Source: Bacteroidota bacterium
GTDB taxonomy: Bacteria; Bacteroidota; Bacteroidia; Chitinophagales; Chitinophagaceae
Direction of reading: 5' to 3'
DNA length: 7,398 bases
NCBI GenBank assembly: GCA_947461015.1
Contig: CANHIR010000093.1
Coordinates: forward strand, 1 to 7,398
Part shown: piece by piece, positions 1 to 6,228 of the stretch
Numbering within the stretch: the stretch's first letter is position 1
Layout: the number at the start of each line of letters is the position of its first letter
Notes under the pieces: generated by a model
What the model saw: only the letters and a program-made list of their open reading frames with translations
Told to the model about the DNA's origin: nothing
Database searches by the model: none
Made by a program: the position numbers and the translations under genes

Positions 1-1203
1 TTGGCTGGAAATGCACAACAATTAATTAAACAAGGACAGGATATATTCATTTTTATAGCACAAACAGGGTTTATATACAAGTTATCTGGCTCGGATTCTA
101 CAAATTATATATTTAAACGCATTGACAATACCGTAAATCTTAATTACAATATTGATTGCAAGAATTTTATTTACCAAAATGCCCTGTATAGTTATGGGGG
201 TTATGGATTTTGGAAGACCAATGGTAATTTAAGAAAATTTAATACTGAGGACAGGGAGTGGGACATTATTCCTTTAAACCAGGAAGTGATGTCCACCAGC
301 TATGTTTGGTTTTCTCCAGAAGAGGGAAGGCTTTATGTGCCGTTTCAAAGAATTGTAAACGCAGGGATAGCAGGTCCTGAAAACATTAAGGGCGTACCTA
401 ATTATACCAGTTACTATTTGGACATTAAAAATCAAAAATGGGTTAAACTTGGAAATCTTGAAACTGAAATTATTGATTTAGTAAAGAATGACTTTTCATC
501 AATCGAGTTTTTATCTTATAAAAATGGGTTCCTGCACCGGGTATATGAGGACACTTATCTATTTGACATCATTCATAATAAGGTCTATAAATCAAAGAAT
601 GCAAATCTGAATCAGTTTTTAATTAGACGTGCCTCAATGGCAAATATGTTTATTTATGGGGATCAAATATATAACTTCAATGAACAAAGTCAAACTTTTT
701 CCACTTATCCCTTGCTGCTCTCGGATTTTGAATTGTTAAGGTCAAATATTTGGGGCAATGAATCGCAGCTTTATTACATTTTAATAATTATAATTATCAT
801 AATCATTTTTATTCTTTTTTCAATTTGGTTATTCAATAAAATTGTAAAACGAAAATTGATGGGTGCTCAATTAAGGATTTTAAAAAATAAGGCAGTGAAT
901 CAGGCATTTAATCCCATTGAGGTGGCCTTGATTAACTTATTATTGACTGCTAATTTAAAAAATGAATATGTTGAGATTAATCAAATTAATCATGTGTTAG
1001 GCATAAAAGATAAAAATGTAGGATTACAGAAAAAGGTAAGGAGTGATGTGATGAAAGCCATTAATGAAAAGTATGCATTCATTACTACTAGTAATATACC
1101 GGTGATAGGAAGTTCGAGGAAAGAAGAAGATAAAAGATTTTTTGAATATTTTATTACATCTACCGAAGTGAATACAATTAAGAGAATTCTTGAAAATAAT
1201 TAA
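1..1203 (+). CDS. Membrane-bound kelch-like beta-propeller protein with cytoplasmic C-terminal domain (5' truncated)
   Basis: The product is not a named family I recognise with certainty. The open frame runs from base 1, and the TTG there is more likely an internal Leu codon than a start: there is no signal peptide and the protein begins inside a beta-rich region, so the real start lies upstream of the window. Residues 1-250 contain roughly five blade-like beta repeats. The clearest is at 63-93, with the kelch-type Gly-Gly pair at 66-67 and EW at 86-87; another is at 138-150 (YYLDIKNQKWVKL). Residues 258-278 are one transmembrane helix with eight consecutive Ile (262-269), followed by the basic stretch KIVKRK, which places the C-terminus in the cytoplasm. 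Residues 281-400 are charged and mostly helical, with motifs QKKVRSDVMKAIN (343-355) and EEDKRFFEYFI (375-385). I recall similar tails in many Bacteroidetes membrane proteins. A signalling or DNA-binding role is inference. The stop codon lies 106 bp before the receptor gene. Confidence 0.75.
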   Translation: MAGNAQQLIKQGQDIFIFIAQTGFIYKLSGSDSTNYIFKRIDNTVNLNYNIDCKNFIYQNALYSYGGYGFWKTNGNLRKFNTEDREWDIIPLNQEVMSTSYVWFSPEEGRLYVPFQRIVNAGIAGPENIKGVPNYTSYYLDIKNQKWVKLGNLETEIIDLVKNDFSSIEFLSYKNGFLHRVYEDTYLFDIIHNKVYKSKNANLNQFLIRRASMANMFIYGDQIYNFNEQSQTFSTYPLLLSDFELLRSNIWGNESQLYYILIIIIIIIIFILFSIWLFNKIVKRKLMGAQLRILKNKAVNQAFNPIEVALINLLLTANLKNEYVEINQINHVLGIKDKNVGLQKKVRSDVMKAINEKYAFITTSNIPVIGSSRKEEDKRFFEYFITSTEVNTIKRILENN

Positions 1204-1217
1204 ACAAAATTTTCTTT

Positions 1218-1247
1218 TGTCATAGAACTGTCAAATTATGATTGACA
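1218..1247. promoter_or_regulatory. Possible operator: TGTCA direct repeat plus TGTCAA-N7-TTGACA inverted repeat
   Basis: TGTCA occurs at 1218-1222 and again at 1229-1233, an 11-bp period close to one helical turn. The second copy is the left arm of an inverted repeat, TGTCAA (1229-1234) with TTGACA (1242-1247) and a 7-base centre. No T-run follows the right arm, so it is not a convincing intrinsic terminator for the upstream gene. It lies about 50-75 bp upstream of the -7-like box of the receptor operon, a plausible place for an activator or repressor site. I cannot match it to a known regulator consensus. Confidence 0.35.
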
Positions 1248-1252
1248 CCCTT

Positions 1253-1262
1253 CAATTAATTG
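1253..1262. repeat. Perfect 10-bp palindrome CAATTAATTG
   Basis: CAATTAATTG is its own reverse complement and abuts a GCGCGC palindrome (1262-1267), an island of GC in otherwise AT-rich DNA. It lies between the inverted repeat at 1229-1247 and the putative -7 box at 1295. It may be a second protein-binding site or chance, since AT-rich palindromes of this length are not rare. Confidence 0.25.
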
Positions 1263-1294
1263 CGCGCTAGATAAATTCTTTTTTTATTTCATGC

Positions 1295-1302
1295 CACCTT
1301 TG
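1295..1302 (+). promoter_or_regulatory. Putative -7 promoter element of the receptor/HmuY operon
   Basis: CACCTTTG matches the Bacteroidetes -7 consensus TAnnTTTG at all but the first base and is followed by GC, as in the TTTGC context common in this phylum. No clear -33 TTG is seen at the usual distance; that region is T-rich (1278-1285). The element ends only 7 bases before the ATG at 1310, so a transcript starting from it would have almost no leader. Confidence 0.45.
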
Positions 1303-1309
1303 CGGCTGC

Positions 1310-3409
1310 ATGAAAAAGCTACTTTTATTTATATTTTTTACTCCTTTCTTATTAGAAGCCCAAGTCCTAATAGTGAATGACACAATGCAAGTAAAGGGGC
1401 AGGGGGATAGTGTATTTGTTACGGCAAACAGGGCGGAGCGAAAATTAAGTAACGTAACGGTGCCAGTAAGTATTGTTAATGCAAAGCAAATTCAACAAAC
1501 AGGATCTCTAAGGCTTACAGATATTTTAAGAGAACAACCAGGCTTAAACTTGACAAGCGGATTTGGAGCTGGCGTTCAGATGCAGGGTTTAAATCCTGAC
1601 TACACTATTATTTTAATTAATGGGGAACCTTTGGTAGGAAGAACTGCGGGTGTTTTAGACCTAAACAGAGTGGCGCTTGGAAATATTAAAAAAATTGAAA
1701 TTGTCAAAGGCCCTTCATCAAGCTTATATGGAAGTGAAGCGATGGCGGGGGTTATTAATATTATTACCGAAGCAACTTCGGTAATTCCATTAGCTGCTTC
1801 ATTAAGATATGGCAGTTATCAAACAGTAGACGCAGGAATTCAAAATGCATTTTCAACGCAGTCTTTATCTTATCAGGGCTTTTATAATTACTACAGTACC
1901 AGTGGTTATAGTATTCGTCCAAATAGCAATAGTCGAGTAACTACTCCTATTGGAAGGTTTACTTTTAATCAGCAGTTAAAATACAATATTAGCGAACGTA
2001 GCAATATCTCTTTAGCCATTAGAATAACGGATGAAAAAATTACCAATGATATTTCGGTAAGTAATGGAGGGGCAACTATTAATTCAATAGGCAAAGAAAA
2101 TAATAAAGATCAAAATGTAAACCTTGTTTTCAATCATCGATTTTCTAATTATTTAAAAACAAGTGTAAAGTCATATTTTACCGAGTATAATGCAAAACAG
2201 GACTTAGTTACTATTTCGGGCGCACCCTACTATGATTTATTAAATCATTCGTTTAAACGTATAGAAAATCAAACAGATTGGAATATTAACAAACAACTAA
2301 ACTTGATTTTTGGTATCGGTTCAGTTTGGGAGGGTGTGAAAAGTAGTAGGTATGATAGTGAAAAAGTTAGAAAGTCAAATACCATTCAATATGGATTCAC
2401 TCAAATAGAGTGGGCGCCTTCAAACAAATTCATTTTGATTGGTGGAATGAGGTTTGATAAAAATGAAGCTTTTGCTTCTGCGTTTAGTCCAAAATTTGCG
2501 GGTTTGTATAAAATAAATGCAAAGCATAAGCTTAAACTGAGCATTGGGGGAGGCTTTAAGGCGCCTGACTTTAGACAAATGTACTTGGACTTTACCAATG
2601 CAGCTGCCGGCGGTTATAGCGTGTTTGGATCGGCACAAGCGCAACAAGTAATTGGGAAGCTATCTACTTTGGGACAAATAGGAACCTTGTATGATAGTTA
2701 TTATCAATTAAAAACCCTGAAGCCGGAAAACTCAACTGGTATAAATTTTTCATGGGAATTTGAACCCAATACAAAAACGTATATAAGTGCTCAACTTTTT
2801 AGAAATGATATTCATAATTTAATTCAGGTGCAACAAGTTGGTGCTTATTTTTCAGGGGCTCAAATATTTAGTTATTTAAACATAGGACGTGCATTTACAC
2901 AAGGTATTGAATTAGAGGGGATGTATAAATTCAATACAAACTTGAATGTAAGTGCAGCGTATCAATATTTAGCAACAGGAGACAAGGATCAAATTGCACA
3001 AATAAAATCAGGGAAGGTTTATACAAGAGGCGCAAACGGGTATAGCCAATTGTTGTCACTAAGTGAATATGTTGGTTTACCCAATAACAATAAAAATAAA
3101 GCACAGTTAAAATTTAGTTATAACAAGGATAATGGCTTTTTTGCAAATTTTAGGATGCTTTATCGTAGCAATTGGGCAGTAAACAACACCAATGGTAATG
3201 AGGTTTTTGATAAAGGAGATGAATTTGCAAGCGGCTATATTTCATTGCATACTTCTTTTGGTAAAGGTTTTAAAAATGGTTTTTCATTGCAAGCAGGATG
3301 TGATAATATAACCAATTATATCGATCCTCAAAATTTACCTAATCTGCCAGGCAGAACATTTTTCGCAACGTTAAAATTTCAAATTATAAAAAAACAAAAT
3401 AAAAGTTAA
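1310..3409 (+). CDS. TonB-dependent outer-membrane receptor, HmuR/BtuB-like, paired with a HmuY-family lipoprotein
   Basis: This is a TonB-powered beta-barrel that should import a scarce ligand across the outer membrane. MKKLLLFIFF begins a signal peptide with likely cleavage after Ala17 (LEA/Q). The next Met is residue 26 and would remove that peptide, which fixes the start. A TonB-box-like DSVFVT lies at 33-38. The plug spans about 45-155, including LTDILREQPGLNL (69-81), IEIVKGPSSSLYGSEAMAG (129-147) and VINIIT. The barrel spans about 160-699 and ends in PGRTFFATLKF plus a short lysine-rich tail. At 699 residues, with no N-terminal CarboxypepD_reg domain, it resembles HmuR/BtuB receptors rather than SusC. 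FKAP (416-419) and LKPE (470-473) sit where HmuR-type receptors carry YRAP and NPDL motifs. Its only histidines are 276, 313, 406, 502 and 647, so none lies in the plug or between those two motifs. The HmuY-like gene follows after 4 bp. Family is firm; haem as ligand is inference and uncertain. Confidence 0.93.
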   Translation: MKKLLLFIFFTPFLLEAQVLIVNDTMQVKGQGDSVFVTANRAERKLSNVTVPVSIVNAKQIQQTGSLRLTDILREQPGLNLTSGFGAGVQMQGLNPDYTIILINGEPLVGRTAGVLDLNRVALGNIKKIEIVKGPSSSLYGSEAMAGVINIITEATSVIPLAASLRYGSYQTVDAGIQNAFSTQSLSYQGFYNYYSTSGYSIRPNSNSRVTTPIGRFTFNQQLKYNISERSNISLAIRITDEKITNDISVSNGGATINSIGKENNKDQNVNLVFNHRFSNYLKTSVKSYFTEYNAKQDLVTISGAPYYDLLNHSFKRIENQTDWNINKQLNLIFGIGSVWEGVKSSRYDSEKVRKSNTIQYGFTQIEWAPSNKFILIGGMRFDKNEAFASAFSPKFAGLYKINAKHKLKLSIGGGFKAPDFRQMYLDFTNAAAGGYSVFGSAQAQQVIGKLSTLGQIGTLYDSYYQLKTLKPENSTGINFSWEFEPNTKTYISAQLFRNDIHNLIQVQQVGAYFSGAQIFSYLNIGRAFTQGIELEGMYKFNTNLNVSAAYQYLATGDKDQIAQIKSGKVYTRGANGYSQLLSLSEYVGLPNNNKNKAQLKFSYNKDNGFFANFRMLYRSNWAVNNTNGNEVFDKGDEFASGYISLHTSFGKGFKNGFSLQAGCDNITNYIDPQNLPNLPGRTFFATLKFQIIKKQNKS

Positions 3410-3413
3410 AAAG

Positions 3414-4058
3414 ATGAAAAAAAATGCACAATCCATCACACTATTAGTATTACTTATTACTAGTATTATTGCATGTTCAAAATCTACCACCACCAACGTA
3501 CTGCCCGTATCTGCAGTAACTGTGAAAGATATCCCAGCAGATACCGTTGTTGGACTTAGTGCACAAGGTATTCCTATCACTAACGGTAAGTATACTTTTT
3601 ATAGTTTAGAAAAAAATGCCATTGTACCCAATACAGATAGTGCAACAACCAAGTGGGACATAGCATTTTTAGCAACACGAATTATTATCAATGGCGGTAC
3701 AAGTGGTAAAGGATTGGGAGGAGCATTTGTGCAAACAGGTTTATTTGACAATTTAAAAACCATTCCTGCAGATTCTGTTTTCAAAACCGATAATGCACCT
3801 ACTTCCTATGCAATTACTTCGGGTAGTGGAAAAGGTTGGTATACTTACGATGGTTTAAATAATTTAATTACACCTTTAGCAGGAAGGGTGTTGGTAATTA
3901 GAACTGCATCTGGTAAGTATGCAAAAATGGAAATCACTTCTTATTATAAAGGGGGAGTTACGTTACCTGCATCGGCAAGTGATGCAGATAAATTAAATAA
4001 GCAACGTTATTATACTTTTAGATTTGCTTATCAACCCAACGGGACCAAAACTTTTTAA
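3414..4058 (+). CDS. HmuY-family surface lipoprotein
   Basis: HmuY proteins are outer-membrane lipoproteins that capture haem and pass it to a partner TonB-dependent receptor (Porphyromonas HmuY/HmuR). Residues 1-20 are a hydrophobic lipoprotein signal with lipobox SIIAC, giving lipidated Cys21. The mature part shows family hallmarks: TKWDIAF (79-85), IINGGTSGKGLGGAF (91-105), a GKGWYTYD segment (139-146), a Pro-containing LITPLAGRVLVIRT (151-164), KYAKMEITSYYKG (168-180) and the C-terminal strand RYYTFRFAYQP (198-208). The 214-residue length fits the family. It starts 4 bp after the receptor stop and so is almost certainly co-transcribed with it. Unusually, the protein contains no histidine, and its only Met after the initiator is Met172, so neither the His-His ligation of Porphyromonas HmuY nor a Met-Met pair as described for relatives is available. 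The ligand may be haem bound differently or something else. It is followed by a strong terminator at 4077. Confidence 0.88.
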   Translation: MKKNAQSITLLVLLITSIIACSKSTTTNVLPVSAVTVKDIPADTVVGLSAQGIPITNGKYTFYSLEKNAIVPNTDSATTKWDIAFLATRIIINGGTSGKGLGGAFVQTGLFDNLKTIPADSVFKTDNAPTSYAITSGSGKGWYTYDGLNNLITPLAGRVLVIRTASGKYAKMEITSYYKGGVTLPASASDADKLNKQRYYTFRFAYQPNGTKTF

Positions 4059-4076
4059 AATTTACCTTTCCTCCAT

Positions 4077-4110
4077 AAAAAAAAGGGACCCAACTAGGTC
4101 CCTTTTTTTT
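4077..4110. terminator. Bidirectional intrinsic terminator between convergent operons
   Basis: A8 (4077-4084), GGGACC (4085-4090), loop CAACTA (4091-4096), GGTCCC (4097-4102), T8 (4103-4110). The GC core is a perfect 6-bp stem extended by A-T pairs to 14 bp, and each strand presents a U-tract after the hairpin. It lies 18 bp after the HmuY-like stop and 12 bp after the stop of the minus-strand peptidase, so it should end both converging transcripts. Confidence 0.93.
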
Positions 4111-4122
4111 ATGGCTAATTTC

Positions 4123-5598
4123 TTATCGTTCTAATTTAAAATCTTTATCTGTTGCTGGCCTTACAGGTGCATTGGCAACCTTGTAACCTGTTCGGTACAT
4201 CCAGTCGGCCATCTTTTTTAATTTAGGATAATTGATATTTTGCGCATTGTCAAGTGGCGTATGATAGTCCTCATGTAATAAAGTAGTATACATTAAGGAA
4301 GGAATACCAAGTCTAGCATAAGGCACATGATCACTTCTAAAATACCAGCCCTCAACATGCGTTACTTTATCATAAGTTGTATCTAATTTAAACTTAGGCC
4401 CTTCGTTATTGGCATCCATTACCATTTTAATAAGGTCTAAAGAATTACGATGTGGAGGTTGTGATCCAAGGACTGCTGCACTATCAATATGGTTCCTTCC
4501 TATCATGTCTCCATTTAAAACGGCAACAATCTTATCAATAGGAACAGTTGGGTGTGATACGTAATACCTTGATCCAAGTAATCCTCTTTCTTCTGCGCCT
4601 TGAATGACAAACAAAATGGATCTTTTGGCTGGATATTTCATAAATGCCCTTGCGTTGGCAAGCATGGCCACATCCACACTGCCATTGTCATCCGCTCCAT
4701 AATAAGTAGAATCATTATTGATTGCATTGCGTATACCATGCGCATCCTGATGTCCACTGTATAATACATACTCTTCTTTTAATGTAGGATCAGTTCCATT
4801 TATTTTTCCAATAATATTTACAGAAGGGTAAGCATATTTTTCAACAATTAAATTTGCATTTAAGGTTGTTTGATTGCCTTCAAAAAGTGATTTTGCATTT
4901 TTATGCAACCAAAGCACAGGAACGGTGGTATTTACTTTTGTATTAGGACCACTTTCTATATCATAACTTCCTCTTTTGAAATTTTCATTAGCATCTTCCC
5001 AAGCATTTTCTCCAACTTCATCGGCTATAATAATAACTGCTATTGCCCCTTTTCTAATTAAAGGCATGCCATATTTTGACAATACACTTCGGCTGTAACG
5101 CCATGTAGGCAATGATACATTCAAATTAATTCCATTTGCTGAGGCAACAAATGCCACCACCTTATTTTTAACATCTACATTATTTGTATCTATTTTAGAA
5201 GCATCACTTAAATATACAATGGGTTCATTGTTAAATTGTTTATTTGCCATTTGTGCAACAGTTACATCCTTCCACAAATTTAATTTCACACCATTTATAT
5301 TTATAAAGGAGTTGTCAGAAATTTGATTACGCCACATGGTGAAAAATTGCAAATAAGTCCCGTCATCACCCATTGGCAACAATCCTATTTCTCTGTATTT
5401 TTCTGCAAGCCACATAGATGCTTTTAATTCATCTAAAGTGCCCGCTGACCTACCTTTAAAATGGGGGTCTGCAAATGCATACAGATCTTTTTTTAAATCT
5501 GACTCTTTAATTAGTTCAAGTCCTGGAGGATTGTTTTTTTGAGCGAATAAAGACATGCTCATTAAAATGAGTGTCACACTAAAAATGTATTTTTTCAT
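4123..5598 (-). CDS. Secreted M28-family zinc metallopeptidase (aminopeptidase-type) with PA-like insert
   Basis: This is a co-catalytic two-zinc exopeptidase of family M28, expected in the periplasm or outside the cell. The frame stays open to 5643, but the ATG at 5598 is the better start because MKKYIFSVTLILMSMSLFAQ is a clean signal peptide; the longer version would bury it and overlap the upstream gene. Numbering for this 491-residue form: His283 (GHQDAHG), bridging Asp304 (GADDNGS), catalytic Glu336 and ligand Glu337 (GAEERGLLGS), Asp364 (NGDMIGR) and His446 (DYHTPLD). All metal and catalytic positions of the family are present, so it should be active. Residues about 125-250, with KVVAFVAS and LIRKGAIAVIII, look like the protease-associated (PA) domain often inserted in bacterial M28 enzymes. 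It starts 1 bp after the DUF4442 gene stop, implying one transcript. Exact peptide specificity cannot be read from the sequence. Confidence 0.92.
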   Translation of the reverse strand: MKKYIFSVTLILMSMSLFAQKNNPPGLELIKESDLKKDLYAFADPHFKGRSAGTLDELKASMWLAEKYREIGLLPMGDDGTYLQFFTMWRNQISDNSFININGVKLNLWKDVTVAQMANKQFNNEPIVYLSDASKIDTNNVDVKNKVVAFVASANGINLNVSLPTWRYSRSVLSKYGMPLIRKGAIAVIIIADEVGENAWEDANENFKRGSYDIESGPNTKVNTTVPVLWLHKNAKSLFEGNQTTLNANLIVEKYAYPSVNIIGKINGTDPTLKEEYVLYSGHQDAHGIRNAINNDSTYYGADDNGSVDVAMLANARAFMKYPAKRSILFVIQGAEERGLLGSRYYVSHPTVPIDKIVAVLNGDMIGRNHIDSAAVLGSQPPHRNSLDLIKMVMDANNEGPKFKLDTTYDKVTHVEGWYFRSDHVPYARLGIPSLMYTTLLHEDYHTPLDNAQNINYPKLKKMADWMYRTGYKVANAPVRPATDKDFKLER

Positions 5599-5599
5599 A

Positions 5600-6085
5600 T
5601 TAATTTTTTGATTTAAAGCTCCATGTAAAATTAAAGCTTGCAACGACTACACCTTCTTCATTTGTGCCGACGCTCTCGCAAACAATGGATTGACCTTCAC
5701 CCGTTTCTATTGCCTTAGAAATAGCTTGTGCTACTGCGTTACCATCTTTACAGGTAAAAAATAATTTTCCAGTTCCTTTCTTAAAATAGGCAGCCTCCAT
5801 TTTTATTACCAACATGCTTACTTTAACGGGTTTATTGTAAAGGTGTCCAAAAGCCAGGAGTCCAATACTCATTTCCGCGGCCATGGCTTCTGCTGCGAAA
5901 TACACCGATTTAAAAGGGTTTTTGCTAAACCAACTGTGTTTTACCGTTATTGTGCAATAGTCTTCGTTTACTTCTTTTAATTTAAGCCCAACAAAAAAAG
6001 CGGCAGGCAGTTTGGTGGCCAAGAAAAAACCAAATCGAATAGGGGAGCTAATTTTTTGAACAAATTTGTCAAATGTGTTATTCAT
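5600..6085 (-). CDS. DUF4442 hotdog-fold (thioesterase-like) protein
   Basis: The 161-residue protein resembles the DUF4442 family, a single hotdog domain related to acyl-CoA thioesterases of the PaaI/YiiD type. The initial residues 1-35 are helical and amphipathic with no export signal, so the protein is cytoplasmic. The central segment NPFKSVYFAAEAMAAEMSIG (56-75) is the family's long helix, with a conserved-type Asn-Pro start and acidic residues Glu66 and Glu71 where hotdog enzymes place catalytic carboxylates. The following strands (86-111 and 131-156) complete the sheet. Substrate and activity are unknown; thioesterase activity is inference from the fold. It is the first gene of a minus-strand operon: its TAA is followed by one base and then the ATG of the M28 peptidase. 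No metabolic link between a cytoplasmic hotdog protein and a secreted peptidase is obvious, so the pairing may simply be shared expression. Confidence 0.8.
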   Translation of the reverse strand: MNNTFDKFVQKISSPIRFGFFLATKLPAAFFVGLKLKEVNEDYCTITVKHSWFSKNPFKSVYFAAEAMAAEMSIGLLAFGHLYNKPVKVSMLVIKMEAAYFKKGTGKLFFTCKDGNAVAQAISKAIETGEGQSIVCESVGTNEEGVVVASFNFTWSFKSKN

Positions 6086-6120
6086 ATACTTTATTGTAGC
6101 TAAAATTACAAATTACCATT

Positions 6121-6128
6121 CAAATATA
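6121..6128 (-). promoter_or_regulatory. -7 promoter element (TATATTTG) for the DUF4442-M28 operon
   Basis: On the minus strand the sequence reads TATATTTG, a perfect match to the Bacteroidetes TAnnTTTG -7 consensus, ending 35 bases before the ATG at 6085. The only TTG upstream on this strand is at 6144-6142, 13 bp away, closer than the usual -33 spacing, so only the -7 element is well supported. The predicted leader is about 25-30 nt and AT-rich with no Shine-Dalgarno sequence. Confidence 0.55.
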
Positions 6129-6174
6129 AATATATAAATAGCAACTACTAAATGGGTGAACAGAATTTAATTTT

Positions 6175-6209
6175 TTGAGCGTTTTTTATAGAGATAAATC
6201 TTACATTTA
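6175..6209 (+). promoter_or_regulatory. Weak candidate promoter for the symporter gene
   Basis: TTG at 6175-6177 (end of a T6G run) and TACATTTA at 6202-6209, which matches TAnnTTTG except for the last base, are separated by 24 bp. That is somewhat longer than typical for this promoter class. The box ends 19 bp before the ATG at 6229. The 143-bp gap (6086-6228) separates divergent genes, so each strand needs its own promoter here. Confidence 0.3.
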
Positions 6210-6228
6210 GGAATTAAACAAAAGCAAT

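Noticed and set aside
1..3. TTG at base 1 as a true start codon
   Set aside because: No signal peptide or upstream context is visible, and the protein begins mid-domain although its topology requires export of the N-terminal part.
1204..1220. ACAAAA-TTTTC-TTTTGT hairpin just after the first gene as a terminator
   Set aside because: The stem is six bp and almost entirely A-T, with no U-tract after it; too weak to call.
1204..1309. Cobalamin riboswitch expected if the receptor were BtuB
   Set aside because: The gap is only 106 bp, shorter than a cobalamin riboswitch, and I see no B12-box-like element. The HmuY-family partner also argues against a B12 assignment.
2401..2647. Two overlapping minus-strand open frames inside the receptor gene
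   Set aside because: They lie opposite a clear TonB-dependent receptor, overlap each other in different frames, and encode no recognisable domain or promoter.
3371..3784. Minus-strand open frames opposite the HmuY-like gene
   Set aside because: The plus-strand frame has a signal peptide and family motifs throughout; these are antisense shadows.
1310..4058. SusC/SusD-type glycan utilisation pair
   Set aside because: The receptor lacks the CarboxypepD_reg N-terminal domain and SusC length, and the lipoprotein shows HmuY motifs rather than SusD features.
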